Of a stretch of 64,000 bases of DNA, positions 37,470-48,170 are shown piece by piece. Within the stretch, counting starts at the first letter, position 1. Every line of letters starts with the position of its first letter. The DNA is taken from positions 1,054,001 through 1,118,000 of the forward strand of contig NZ_BSUK01000001.1 in assembly GCF_030161555.1 (NCBI RefSeq), read 5' to 3'. The notes beneath the pieces are model-generated. The model had not been told where the DNA came from and made no database searches. It was given only the letters and a program-made list of their open reading frames with translations. The DNA is from Luteimicrobium album. GTDB taxonomy: Bacteria > Actinomycetota > Actinomycetes > Actinomycetales > Cellulomonadaceae. A program made the translations under genes and the position numbers.

Positions 37470-39277
37470 ATGAGCTTCGACTACGACGTGGTGGTCGTCG
37501 GTTCCGGGTTCGGCGGCAGCGTGGCGGCCCTGCGACTGACCGAGAAGGGCTACCGGGTCCTCGTCCTCGAGGCGGGACGCCGGTTCGCCGACGAGGACTT
37601 CGCCCGCACGTCCTGGCACCTGCGCGACTTCCTGTGGGCGCCGGCGCTGGGCTGCTACGGCATCCAGCGGATCGCGCGGCTGCGGAACGTCCTGGTCCTG
37701 GCGGGTGCAGGCGTGGGCGGCGGCTCGCTCGTGTACGCGAACACGCTGTACCGGCCGATGGACGCGTTCTACGAGGACCCGTCGTGGGGTCACCTCACCG
37801 ACTGGAAGGCGGAGCTGGCGCCGTACTACGACCAGGCGTCGCGGATGCTCGGCGTGACGGACCTCCCGCACGAGTCGCCCGCGGACACGGTGATGCGCCG
37901 GGTCGCGGACGAGATGGGGGTGGGCGCGTCCTTCCGGAAGGCTCCGGTGGGCGTGTTCTTCAACCCCGGGCCCGACGGCGCACCCCGCCCGGGCGAGGCG
38001 GCGGCGGACCCGTTCTTCGGCGGTGTCGGGCCGGAGCGGCGCGGCTGCCTGGAGTGCGGCGAGTGCATGACGGGCTGCCGGCACGGCGCGAAGAACACGC
38101 TGGTGAAGAACTACCTGCACCTCGCCGAGCGGGCGGGCGCGGAGGTCCGGGCGCTGACCACCGTCACCGACCTGGTGCCGCTGCCGGGCGGCGGCTACGA
38201 GGTCCGGACCCGACGCACCGGTGGCGTGCGGCCGCCGCGCGGGGCGAGCCCCGCGGACGGCAACCCGAGCGGCCGGGGTGAGGGACGTCGTCGGGCACGT
38301 GTCACCGCGGCGCAGGTGGTGCTGGCCGCGGGGCCGCTCGGGACGCAGAAGCTGCTGCACGCGCAACGCGACCGCGGGAACCTGCCGCACCTGTCGCCGC
38401 GGCTGGGCGCGCTCACGCGCACCAACTCGGAGGCGCTCCTCGGGGCGATCGCGGGCGACGACGCCGTCGACTACTCGCGGGGCGTCGCGATCACGTCGTC
38501 GTTCTACCCGGACGCGCACACGCACGTGGAGCCGGTCCGGTACGGGCGCGGGTCGAACGCGATGGGGCTGCTGCAGACCGTCCTCACCGACGGGCGCGAG
38601 GCGACCGGGCGGGCGCGCTGGTGCACGTGGCTCGCGGAGCTGTGGCGGCAGCGTCGTGACCTGCGGAAGCTGTACGACCTGCGGCACTGGTCGGAGCGGA
38701 CGGTGATCGCGCTGGTCATGCAGTCCGACGACAACTCGATCACCACGTTCACCCGGCGGAGCCCGCTGGGTCGGCGCATGACGTCGCGACAGGGGCACGG
38801 CGCCCCGAACCCGAGCTGGATCCCGGCCGCGAACGAGGCGGTGCGGCGGATGGCCGGGGTGATGCGGGGACGCCCGGAGGGACGATCGGCGAGCCGTTCG
38901 ACGTGCCGATGACCGCGCACTTCATGGGCGGGTGCGCGATCGGGGCGTCGGCGGAGGAGGGCGTCGTCGACCCGTACCTGCGGGTGTTCGGGCACGCGGG
39001 GCTGCACGTGGTGGACGGGTCGGCGATCTCCGCGAACCTCGGCGTCAACCCGTCGCTGACCATCACCGCGCAGGCCGAGCGAGCGTTCGCGCTGTGGCCG
39101 AACCGCGGGGACGACGACGCCCGCCCGCCGCTCGGGGAGACGTACGTGCCGCTGGCGCCGGTCGCGCCGCGGTCGCCGGTCGTTCCGCCGTCGGCGCCGG
39201 GGGCGCTGCGACTGCCCATGCTGCCGGTCGTGGCGGTCCGCCACAGCTCCGCCGCCCGCCCGCCTTCGCCGACGTAG
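37470..39277 (+). CDS. GMC-type FAD oxidoreductase (cholesterol oxidase-like, ChoD type; frame break)
   Basis: About 602 residues. The FAD site is VVVGSGFGGSVAALRLTEKG (residues about 7-26), with AGAGVGGGSLVYANTLYRP. A cysteine cluster GCLECGECMTGCRHGAKNTL matches the one in mycobacterial ChoD-like proteins. The C-terminal catalytic part has AHFMGGCAIG and HVVDGSAISANLGVNPSLTI. Relatives oxidise sterols or similar hydrophobic alcohols, but no other steroid genes are near. The frame breaks at GGG 38879-38881; one G joins RPEGTIGEPFDVPMT. An ATG-led start fits the FAD motif closely. Confidence 0.88.
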
Positions 39278-39305
39278 TACGGCGGCCGTACTCCTTCGGC
39301 GTGAG

Positions 39306-40878
39306 TCAGACGCCGGAGGCCGCGCCGATGACCGCGCGCGGGTCGGCGGCGCCGGCGCGCACGCCCTCGTCGGTGACGTCGATCAGGTGCGCGTGGCCGA
39401 AGCCGACGCCCTCGGCCGCCTCGACGACCTCGTGCCCGCGCCCCCGGAGCCCGTCGGCCCACGTGCTCCCGTGCTCGACCTCGACGCGCACCGCGTCCTC
39501 CCACGTGTCGAAGCCCGTCGCGCCCCCGTGCAGCCTCCAGCGCGGCGCCCCGATCGCCTCGCCCGCGGTCGCGCCGCCCGCGAGCATCCGCGCGAGGACC
39601 TGCAGGAGGAGCTGCGGTTGCGCGTCGCCGCCCATCGTCCCGACGACGGCGCGCAGCGACCCGTCCGGGCGCGTCACCAGGGCGGGGGTGAGAGTGTGCG
39701 GGGGCCGCCGTCCGGGACCGTATTCGGCGGGGTGACCCGGCCGGAGGTTGAACCCGACGCCCCGGTTCTGCAGGTTGATGCCCGTGCTCGGCTCGAACAG
39801 CAGGCTGCCGAAGCCGGCCGCGTTCGACTGGATGAGGGATACGGCGAGCCCGTCCCCGTCGACGGCGCACAGGTAGGTCGTGTCCCCGTCGCGCTGCGGC
39901 GGGTCGAAGCGCGTGGTCCGGTGGTCGGGGTCGATCTCGGCGCGGAGCTCCGCGGCCTCGCCGGACGGCGCGGCCCCCTGGTGCAGGACGTCGAGGCGGT
40001 CGTGCCCCGCGGCGCGCGACGCCTCGACGAGGAGGTGCGCCCAGAGGGGGTCGTCGGCATCGTCGGGCAGCGCGAGCCCGTCGGCGATCTCGGCCGCGAG
40101 GAGCAGCAGATAGCCCTGCGAGGCGGCCGGGGTGCTCCACAGCGTGTGCCCCCAGGCGGGCGCTGAGATCGGCGTGACCCAGTCCGCCTGGTGGCGCGTG
40201 AGGTCCGTGGCGTCGTACTCGGGCCGCACGCCGTCGCGAGCGCCCGCCGCGCCCAGGGCCAGCAGCCCGGCACCGAACTCGCCGCCGTAGAACGCGTCGC
40301 GGCCGTGGGCGGCGATCCCGCGCAGCGTCCGCGCCACCCCGGCCGCCGCACGACGGCGCCCGCGTGGGTGGCGGCGAGCAGGTCGCCCGCGCCGTCGACC
40401 CCGTCGAGCCGGGAGGCGGGCCGCACCAGGATCGGGGACGCAGGAAGCCCTCCTCGGCGAGCCGGACCGCGGGCGCGACGAGGTCCGCGAGGTCGCGCGT
40501 CGCGTACCGGGCGTGCAGCGCGAGGACGCCGTCGACGCACCCCGGTACCGGGACCGACCGGATGTCGCCGTGGAACGGCATGCTCGTGTGCCCCTCCGCG
40601 CGCAGCCTGTCCGGGTCGGCGCCGGAGCCCGCGCGACCCGACGCATCGAGCGCCGCCGGCGCACCGGCGCCGTCGTGCACGAGGGCGAACAGGTCACCGC
40701 CCAGCCCGCACAGGTGCGGGGCGGTCACGGCCAGGACCGCGTGGGCGGCGAGGGCGGCGTCGACGGCGTTGCCGCCGTCCGCGAGGACGTCGACCCCGGC
40801 GGCGGTGGCGAGGTGGTCGACCGTGCACACCATCCCGCGCGGGGCGTAGCGGGTGGCGGTGCGGAACGTGCTGGTCAC
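39306..40878 (-). CDS. Gamma-glutamyltransferase family protein (two frame breaks)
   Basis: About 524 residues of the Ntn-hydrolase GGT family. The N-terminal part has GMVCTVDHLATAAGVDVLADGGNAVDAALA and HLCGLGGDLFALVH. The autoprocessing nucleophile is the Thr in DGDTTYLCAVDGDGLAVSLI. The small-subunit end has GTMGGDAQPQLLLQVLARML. Family members cleave or transfer gamma-glutamyl groups from glutathione or related amides. Frame breaks in CCCC 40337-40340 and GGGG 40434-40437 are each repaired by one base. GTG 40878 begins next to TSTFRTATRYAPRG. No signal peptide is seen, so a cytoplasmic form is inferred. Confidence 0.88.
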
Positions 40879-40956
40879 GGGACGACAGTAGACCCGCGAC
40901 AGGGCGGTTCCGCACCCCGGGCGTACGGCGCGACGGTCCGCCGATAACCTGGCGCG

Positions 40957-41712
40957 ATGCACCTGGAGGACATGTTCGGGCTGGGCGGCCGCACCGCGCT
41001 GGTGACCGGCGGGAGCTCGGGGATCGGGCGGGCGATCGCCGGCGCGCTGGCCGCGGCCGGGGCGCACGTCGTCGTGGCGGCGCGGACGGGCACCACGATC
41101 GACGCGACCGTGGCCGCGATCCTCGCCGACGGCGGATCGGCGGACGAAATCGTCGCCGACCTGTCGACCCGCGCCGGGGCCCATGCCCTCGCCGACGCCG
41201 TCGGGGACGTGGACGTGATCGTGAGCTCCGCCGGCATCAACCTCCGACCGCCCATGCCCGACCTCGACGACGCCACCTGGGACGCGACGATGGCGGTCAA
41301 CCTCGACGCGCCCTTCGTCCTCGGCCAACGCCTCGCGCCCGGGATGGCCCGACGAGGCTACGGGCGGCTGATCCACATCAGCTCGCAGCAGGCGCACCGC
41401 GCGTTCGCCGCGAGCGGCGCGTACGGCGTCTCGAAAGCCGCGCTCGAGGGGCTCGCTCGGTCGCAGGCCGAGGCGTGGTCGGCGCACGGCGTCACGGCCA
41501 ACGTCCTGGTACCCGGGTTCGTCCCGACGCCCCTCAACGAGCGCCTCAGCTCGGACCCCACGACCGTCGAGGCGCTCGCAGCACGGACGCTCGTCGGCCG
41601 GAACGGGCGACCCGAGGACTTCGCCGGGCCCGCCGTGTTCCTGGCGAGCCCCGCGTCCGCGTACGTCACGGGTCAGTCCATCGCCGTCGACGGCGGGTTC
41701 TCCGTGCACTGA
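40957..41712 (+). CDS. Short-chain dehydrogenase/reductase (SDR)
   Basis: A 251-residue classical SDR. It has TALVTGGSSGIGRAIAGAL (cofactor site), NAG replaced by SSAGIN, the catalytic Ser in IHISSQQAHRAF, Tyr-x-x-x-Lys in AYGVSKAALEG, and a C-terminal VFLASPASAYVTGQSIAVDGG typical of FabG/gluconate-5-dehydrogenase-like members. The AARTG after the second strand suggests NADP(H). Divergent from the GGT gene with about 80 bases between. Substrate not predictable. Confidence 0.93.
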   Translation: MHLEDMFGLGGRTALVTGGSSGIGRAIAGALAAAGAHVVVAARTGTTIDATVAAILADGGSADEIVADLSTRAGAHALADAVGDVDVIVSSAGINLRPPMPDLDDATWDATMAVNLDAPFVLGQRLAPGMARRGYGRLIHISSQQAHRAFAASGAYGVSKAALEGLARSQAEAWSAHGVTANVLVPGFVPTPLNERLSSDPTTVEALAARTLVGRNGRPEDFAGPAVFLASPASAYVTGQSIAVDGGFSVH

Positions 41713-41718
41713 GCACGG
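41702..41718. terminator. Hairpin at end of SDR gene and downstream of tRNA-Ser(TGA)
   Basis: CCGTGC-ACTGA-GCACGG forms a short stem over the SDR stop codon. It also lies 13 bases beyond the 3' end of the convergent tRNA, so it may terminate both. Confidence 0.45.
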
Positions 41719-41730
41719 CCACGCCGAGAG

Positions 41731-41815
41731 CGGAGGGTGAGGGATTCGAACCCCCGGTCCCTTGCGGGACAACGGTTTTCAAGACCGTCACATTAGGCCG
41801 CTCTGTCAACCCTCC
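41731..41815 (-). tRNA. tRNA-Ser (anticodon TGA)
   Basis: An 85-base class II tRNA. The acceptor GGAGGGT pairs with ACCCTCC, discriminator G. The anticodon stem ACGGT/ACCGT encloses CTTGAAA (anticodon TGA). The long variable arm (TGTCCCGCAAGGGACC) and T-arm GGGGGTTCGAATCCC are clear. CCA is not encoded. Confidence 0.95.
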
Positions 41816-41929
41816 TCGCGCCGGAGCGCGCGCCGCCATTCTTCCATGCGCGCGACACCGGTCCGCACGGTGCGGCAGCGCGACGGTGCGCCCGCGAACC
41901 GTCCGGCCACCGACGTCCCCGCCGGGGAC

Positions 41930-41971
41930 GACGACGGCCCCGCCTCCGCGCGGGAGGTGGGGGCCGTCGTC
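41930..41971. terminator. Terminator of the conservon operon
   Basis: A 12-bp outer stem (GACGACGGCCCC at 41930-41941 and complement at 41960-41971) with a further inner stem GCCTCC/GGGAGG. It starts 11 bases beyond the stop of the last conservon gene on the minus strand. Confidence 0.8.
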
Positions 41972-41981
41972 GGGCGCAGAA

Positions 41982-42769
41982 CTACTGCGCGGCGCCCTGC
42001 TGGGCGCGGAGCTGCTGCATGGCGAGCTGCACGAGCGCGACGAGCGTCTGCTTGGTCGCGGCGCGCGAGCGCGCGTCCGTGTAGAGCATCGGGACGTGGC
42101 CACCGATCTGGAGTGCCTCGCGGACGTCCTCGAGGCGGTGCTTGGCGACGCCGTCGAAGCAGTTCACGCCCACGACGAACGGGATGCCCCGCGACTCGAA
42201 GTAGTCGATCGCCGGGAAGCACTGGTCGAGGCGCTCGGTGTCGACGAGCACGACGGCACCGATCGCGCCGCGCACCAGGTCGTCCCACATGAACAGGAAG
42301 CGGTCCTGGCCCGGCGTGCCGAACAGGTACAGCCACAGGTTGCCCGGGAGCGCGACGCGGCCGAAGTCCATGGCGACCGTGGTCGTGGTCTTGCGGTCGC
42401 TCACGCCGCCGGCGTCGTCGACGCCCACCGAGTGCTCCGTCATCGCGGCCTCGGTGTTGAGGGGCTCGACGTCGGAGATCGACCCGATGAAGGTCGTCTT
42501 GCCGACCGCGAACCCGCCCGCGACCACGATCTTCACGACGGTCGGGGCGGCGCGGCCGACCTCGGCCGCGGTGCCCTGCGAGCCGTCGGTCGCGGCGGGC
42601 TGCGACGGCGCAGCCGGGCCACCGTCGGTCGGGACGCCACGGAGCACGGGGGCGCGGGCTGCGTGGCCACCTGCTGCGGGGCGAGCGGTGCGCCGGGGGC
42701 CCCCGTCACGCCGACCGGGGTGCGCACGGGTGCGCCCGACGGCGCGTGCTCAGAGGGAGGAAATGCCAT
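41982..42769 (-). CDS. Conservon Ras-like GTPase (CvnD-type; frame break)
   Basis: Last of four conservon genes. The GTPase domain has the P-loop GGFAVGKTT, DxxGQ-type FGTPGQDRF (switch II), VVLVDTERL and VGVNCFD (in place of NKxD). Conservon GTPases couple, with the roadblock and DUF742 partners, to the sensor kinase at the membrane. ATG 42769 overlaps the DUF742 gene by 20 bases and adds a Pro/Ala-rich leader of about 50 residues (MAFPPSEHAPSGAP). The frame breaks in GGGGG 42648-42652 between leader and domain; one G repairs it. Without the leader, GTG 42647 could start a 221-residue form. Confidence 0.9.
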
Positions 42770-43179
42770 TGAGAACACTCTCCAGGACGCTCAGCGACAG
42801 CCCCGGGTTGTGACCGTGGCCGGTGTGGACGTTGACGGGGGTCGACGTGTGGACGGTGACGTAGCCCTCGTCGGAGAGGTCCGCGACGAGGATGCGGACG
42901 ACACCGAGGGGCAGGCGCAGGAGCGCGGACAGCTCCGCGACCGAGACGTAGTTGTGGGCGGCGTGCTGGAGGATCGCACGCTTCTCGGGCGGCAGGCCAT
43001 ACCCGTTGACCGCGCCCGGCATCACCTCGACGAGCGCCTCGAGCGGAAGGTCCGACGTCGCCGAGCGCACGCGTCCCCCGTCACCGCGTACGGGCGCACC
43101 GTGGCGGCCTCGTAGACCTCGCCGGGGGTACGGGTACAGCTGGGATGCCGCCCGGGACCGTGTTCGTCACCGACCTCAC
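42750..43179 (-). CDS. Conservon DUF742 protein (CvnC-type; two frame breaks)
   Basis: About 143 residues. After a short N-terminus, VRPYAVTGGRVRSATSDLPLEALV is the DUF742 start, followed by the winged-helix-like HNYVSVAELSALLRLPLGVVRILVADLSDEGYV. DUF742 proteins bind DNA-like or protein partners in conservon complexes. Single missing bases at CCCCC 43075-43079 and GGGGG 43124-43128 explain the broken frame. GTG 43179 (or 43170) lies just after the roadblock gene. Confidence 0.88.
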
Positions 43180-43192
43180 CTCGTCCTGGTCG

Positions 43193-43642
43193 TCAGCCCT
43201 GCGACGCGCGCGTGGCGCCGTCGACGGGCAGGTTGCCCCGCATCTCCGAGATGAGCTGCGGGGTCAGCGTTGCCTCGGTGCGCGAGACGAGCATGGCCAT
43301 CTCGTAACCGATCAATCCGACATCACAGTTTGACTCAGCGACGACGGACAGAACAGACCCGTTCGAGATGTTCATCAGGAACAGGAAGCCGTTGTCCATC
43401 TCGATGATGGCCTGGCGCACGTTGCCGCCGCCGAGCTGGCGGGCTGCGCCGCGCGTGAGGCTCGACATGCCGGAGACGATCGCCGCGAGCTGGTCGCCGC
43501 TCGTGCGGTCCAGCTTCTCCGACATCGCCATGAGGAGACCGTCGGCGGACACGACGAGCGTGTGACGGCTCCCGGGTACCGTGCGCACGAAGTTGTCGAG
43601 GAGCCACCCGAACGTGGTTGCCTCGGTGCTGAGTGCGTTCAC
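43193..43642 (-). CDS. Conservon roadblock/LC7-domain protein (CvnB-type)
   Basis: A 149-residue protein. The roadblock fold is seen in FGWLLDNFVRTVPGSRHTLVVSADGLLMAM, then SGDQLAAIVSGMSSLTRGAARQL, FLFLMNISNGSVLSVVAESNCDVGLIGYEMAMLV. In conservons this protein regulates the GTPase, as in the MglB-MglA pair. It is uninterrupted, unlike its neighbours. It sits between the sensor kinase and the DUF742 gene in the same direction. Confidence 0.95.
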   Translation of the reverse strand: MNALSTEATTFGWLLDNFVRTVPGSRHTLVVSADGLLMAMSEKLDRTSGDQLAAIVSGMSSLTRGAARQLGGGNVRQAIIEMDNGFLFLMNISNGSVLSVVAESNCDVGLIGYEMAMLVSRTEATLTPQLISEMRGNLPVDGATRASQG

Positions 43643-43732
43643 TCTTCCTCCAGGTCAGGTGCTGCGGGTGCAGCACAGTCTTCGTTCGTCGTTCGCCCGT
43701 CTCGCGACATCCACGGCCGGGCCGGGGCAGTG

Positions 43733-46700
43733 CTAGGCGCGGGACCCGTCCCCGGTTCCCGGTCCGTCGGTGCGGCCGTACGGCCCGCCGAACGCGGCCT
43801 CGAACTCGGCGTCGAGATCCACGGAAGGCTGGCTGACAGCGTCCTCGCGCGCCCGGCGGGTCGCGCTCTGGAAGGCCCGGAGCCGCTCGCGCAGCACCTC
43901 GGCGTCACGGTCGATCCGGTCGCTCGCGCTCTGCTGGCCGGACGACTCCTGCTGACGGCGCGCACGCCGCGTGAGGGTCGGCCCGGTCGTCAGCTCGACG
44001 ACCGGCTGGTACGTCGCACCGGTGGGCGCAGGGTCGAACGAGTTCGTGCGCAGCAGCGTCGTCATCTCCTCGTACAGGACGGAGGACGCGAGCCACTCGG
44101 ACTTCGCGGTCACGGGGTCGACGACGTACTCCGGGTCCAGCGGGTCGAGCGAGCGCGGTCGCAGCGACCGTCCCGGGAGCCCGGGAGCCGCCGCGTCGAA
44201 GCGCGGGGCGGCCGGTGCCGCCGGGGTCGGCGCCTGCTCGTAGGCCGGGGCCGGCTCGTAAGGGGCCGGAGCCGGGTCGTACGCCGGGGTGTACGGCGCG
44301 GGAGCCGCGTCGACCTGGGGCGCAGCCGGCTCGGCGACGGGCGCGTAGGGCTCGGCGACGGCGTCCCGCTCCACCGCGGGCTCGTTCACCGGGCTCGGCG
44401 CGGGAAGCGCGGACGTCCGCGTCACGCCGGTCAGACCGAGGGCCTCGGCGGAGTGGATCGACGAGGCCGGCACGACCGGCGTCGGCTGCGTGAGCGTGCG
44501 GAGCGCCTCCGTGTATGCCTGCTGCGAGTAGCCGCGGCGGAACCAGCCGCGGTTGCGCTTCGCCGCCTCACGGACGTCGCGGCGCGTCGGCAGGTTGGTG
44601 AGCAGCTCGTCGAAGGCCGGGAGCGCCTGGTCGAAGCCGAGCGCGTCGTCGTGGCTCTCGCCGCCGTCCGCCGGGATGCCCGACGCGGGCACGTAGGCCT
44701 CGTCGGACGGGTACGCAGCGACGGCGGGCGCGGGCTCTGCCACGGGCGCGTCGGTCTCGACGTCCTGCGGGCGCCCGAAGTATCCGCCCAGGTCGGAGTA
44801 CGGCGACGACGGTGCACCCTCGGCCGGGGGCTCCCACAGCGCGGCGGCCGACTGCACCTCGGAGAGGGCGGGCGAGCCGGTCCCGTGCTCGCCGCGCGAC
44901 GGGAGGGCGGGCTCGCCGAGGACGAGCTGCGGCTCCCAGCCGGTGTCCTCGAGCTGGAACGCGCTGGGGTCGACGTCGGGGACGGACGGCGCGTACCCGT
45001 AGGCGGGCTCCGCGGCGGGCGGGGCCGGGGGCACGTCCGTGACGAGCGCGGGCGACGTCCAGGACGCGGGCTCCGGCTCCTGCCTCGCCGGCACCTCGGG
45101 TGCGACGAGCGACTCGTACGACGGCTCGTCGCTCCCGACGACCGTGGCGGTCTCCTCGACCGCGGGGGCCACGGGGGCCGGTGCCGCCGGGACGGCTGCG
45201 GTCGCGGACGTCGACGGGCCGGACTCGACCTGCTGGTTGATCTGGTTCATCGACCGGAAGCCGGAGAACATCGACGTGCGCACGACGTCCTCGGGCACGG
45301 GGACGAGGTCGACGGACGTCTCGTCGGGCAGCTGGTGCGGCTCGGCGGCCGACGGCTCGAGCGAGAGCGCGGACGGCGTCGGGTCGGGCGCGAGGAGGGG
45401 CTTGGGCTCCGGCACCGGCGGGAGGTCGCGGCGACGGCTCGGCAGGGCGGCGCCCGCGACGGCCTGCGTCGGCGGCGTCCAGCCTGCGGCCTCGCCGCCG
45501 AGGTCGGCGGGGAGCTCGGGCGTGCTGAGGGGCGGCAGCACGACGTTCGCCGCGCTCGCGGTGGGCGCGGCCCCACGGACGGGGAGCCCGCTTCCGAAGG
45601 TGTCCGGGGCGCCGTCGGGCCGGGCGGTCCGACGCTTCGGCATTCCGGACGCGGTCGTGCCGTCGGTCAGCGCCTCGAGGTCGACGGGGACGGCGACCTC
45701 GGGCTCCGGCAGCGGGCCGGACGGGTGTCCGGACGTCGCGGGCGTGCGCGCGGGCAGGCTGTCGGGCGCGCTCGGGCGCCCGAGCTGCCCGACGGCGGCC
45801 TGCGTCTCGGCGGCCAGCGGGTCGGTCGGCTCGGGGAGCGGGACCTGCGAGTCGCTGACGAACAGCACGGCAGGGAACGACACGACGGCGGTGGTGCCCT
45901 CGCCGTTGTCGCCGGAGGACGTGAACTCGACCGAGGCGCCGAGGCGCTGCGCGAGGCGGCCGACGACGTAGAGGCCGAGGCGCTGCGCACCGAGCACCTC
46001 GGAGGCGCCCGACGACGTGACGCGGGACCGCGCCTCGGCGAGCTCCTCGGTGCCCATGCCCAGGCCGTAGTCCCGGATGATGACCTGCACGCCGGACGAC
46101 GTGCGGTTCGTCGAGACCTCGACGGGCGTGTGGGGCTCGGAGAAGCGGGTCGCGTTCTCGAGGAGCTCCGCGAGCAGGTGCGCGGCGGAGAGCGCGTTGT
46201 GCCCGAGCATCAGCGGGTCGACCGGGAGGATGAGGCGGACCCGGTCGTACATCTCGATCTCGGACGACGCCGTACGGATGACGTCCGACGTCGGCATGGG
46301 CTGACGGACACGGCGGCCCGAGTCGATGCCCGCGAGCACGAGGAGGGACTCCGCGTTACGACGCATTCGGGTCGCGAGGTGGTCGAGGCGGAACAGGTTC
46401 GACAGCGAGCCCGGGTCCTCCTCGGTGCGCTCCAGGTCGTCGAGGAACGAGAGCTGGCGGTTGAGGAGCACCTGGTCGCGGCGCGCGACGTTGACGAACA
46501 TCTCGGCGATCGAGCCACGGAGCGCGGCCTGCTCCTTGGCGACCGTGATGGTCGTCGCGTTCACGTCGTTGAACGCGCGGGCGAGCTGGCCGACCTCGTC
46601 GGTGGACTCGACCGGGATCTCCTCGAGCATGAGGTCCGGGCCACGGCCCGGCTCGGCGACCTGCTCGACCAGGGTCGGCAGCTCCTCACGGACCGTCGCC

Positions 46701-47778
46701 GCGGCGTCGGTCAGGCGACGGAGCGGGCGCACGATCGTGCGGGCGATCGCGAGCGCGACGATCACGGACAGCGCGAACGCGAGGACGCCGATGCCGAGGG
46801 TCACGGCCGCACGCGTCGTCGCGGACGACTGGAGGTCGGCGGCCTTGGCGTCGACCGCGCTCGCGACGTCGTCGCGTGCGGACGCCGTCCCTGCGGTCTG
46901 GTTCTGCGAGAGCGAGAGCCACTGGGTCGCGTTGGCGGGCGTGGCCGCCGTCGGGGTCGCGGACGCGATCTGGGTCCGCAGCGTCTGGTAGAGGCCGGAC
47001 GACGGCGGAAGGTCCGCGTGGATCCCGAGCGCGGCGACCACGTTGGCGAGCTGCGACGCACGAGTCTCGTCGTCGCTGATGAGGCCGGAGACCTGGACGG
47101 CGTTCGTGATGACGCCCTTCGAGGCGAGGGTCGCGATCGTCTCGGTGCCCTCGAACGGGTAGGAGAGGACCTGGTAGCCGGCGGTCGTCTCGAGCGACAG
47201 CTGGTTGGCCAGGGTCGTCGCGGTGTTGTACGCGTCGACGAACTGCGCGAGCGTTCGGTCGGACGCGGTCTCCGAGAGGAGGGTCCCGATGTTCGTCGCG
47301 AGCGACACCACGTTCTGGTACGAGGTGTCGATGTAGCCGGCCGTCTTCCCCGACGAGCCGGTGGAGAGCCCGACGTCGACCTGGCGGCGGACCGTGTCGA
47401 GCCGGTCTCCGGCCGAGAGCGACGTCGTGATCGCCTTCGCGAGCTGGGTGTTGAACTGACCTAGGTCGAGCGCCCGGAGCTCCTTGTCGCGATTCGCGAG
47501 CGTCGTGTCCGTGAGGTTGCGCGCCTTCTTCATCGCGTCCACGGAGTCGTCGCCCGCGGCCCCGGCCGTGACCTGGTCCGTGGCGAGTCGCTCGGCCTGG
47601 GCTGCGTCGAGGAACGCGTCCTGGCTGGCGAAGACGGCCGTCAGCGTGTGGACCGCGCGCGCTTCCCGCGCGTCGGCGATCGCCTGGGACGAGATGTACG
47701 CGGCGGCCACGAACAGGACGAGGACCGGCACAGCGAGGGCGGCGAGGATCTTCCTCGAACGCTCAACCTGCGGAGCAT
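43733..47778 (-). CDS. Conservon sensor histidine kinase-like protein (CvnA-type, nitrate-sensor domain; frame break at start)
   Basis: About 1,348 residues. After MLRRLSVR a membrane helix (KILAALAVPVLVLFVAAAYI) leads to an extracellular NIT-type four-helix sensor (about 40-320), a second helix (TLGIGVLAFALSVIVALAIA), HAMP (RTIVRPLRRLTDAAATVREE), and an ATPase domain (HLLAELLENATRFSEPHTPVE, IRDYGLGMG). About 600 Pro/Ala-rich residues follow, closing with DLDAEFEAAFGGPYGR. The ATG at 47778 with GGAAGGTG upstream fits the family start; CC at 47753-47754 needs one more base to stay in frame. It signals to the downstream GTPase module. Confidence 0.92.
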
Positions 47779-48150
47779 ACGCACCTTCCTGTCGGCGCTG
47801 CGACCAGCACCTTCTTCTGCCGGGACGGCTCACGCACGTCACGGGACCGCGCGCGTAGTGCAACGCCTCGAACGAACTTCCCGCTAACTATCCGCGATCG
47901 AGCCACGATCACCTAATCCGGATCACGATCCGGAGCAGCCCCTCCGGCGTCGGGCCCGCGGTGCGAGCGGGCGTCCGAGCGCCTCCCACCCTGAGCGATG
48001 ACCACCCTCGAGCGCAAGACCGTTCGAGGAACTCGATGATTCCTGCTTCCTGCTTCGTCGACCCTTGCCTGCCCTGGCGGGCGGGGTCTTACGCGGTCTC
48101 GACAGGCGTTTCGGGTCTCCGGGGAACTGCCCGGCGACCGTGTGCTTGGT
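47779..48150. other. Intergenic stretch between the conservon and TnpB gene
   Basis: No gene is supported. It holds the promoter side of the conservon (minus strand, from about 47800) and the 3' end of the TnpB element (about 48000-48150). An AT-rich stretch near 47880-47930 (TAACTATCCGCGATCG, ACCTAATCCGGATCACG) is a candidate promoter region. Confidence 0.4.
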
Positions 48151-48170
48151 CTACGCGGCGAGGCGTAGGA
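48000..48170 (-). ncRNA. Candidate TnpB guide RNA (omega-RNA/reRNA) region
   Basis: TnpB proteins use an RNA from the 3' end of their element, overlapping the end of tnpB and reading a guide from the flank. The 150 bases after the TnpB stop on the minus strand are structured and GC-rich (for example CCCCGCCCGCC and GGGCAGG pairs) and include GAAGCAGGAAGCAGGAATC (in two repeats), a pattern common at such ends. The boundary and guide start are not determined. Confidence 0.25.

Noticed and set aside
41982-42647. Conservon GTPase as a short gene starting at GTG 42647
   Set aside because: Not excluded, but ATG 42769 overlaps the DUF742 gene in the typical conservon way and has a plausible open leader after adding one G.
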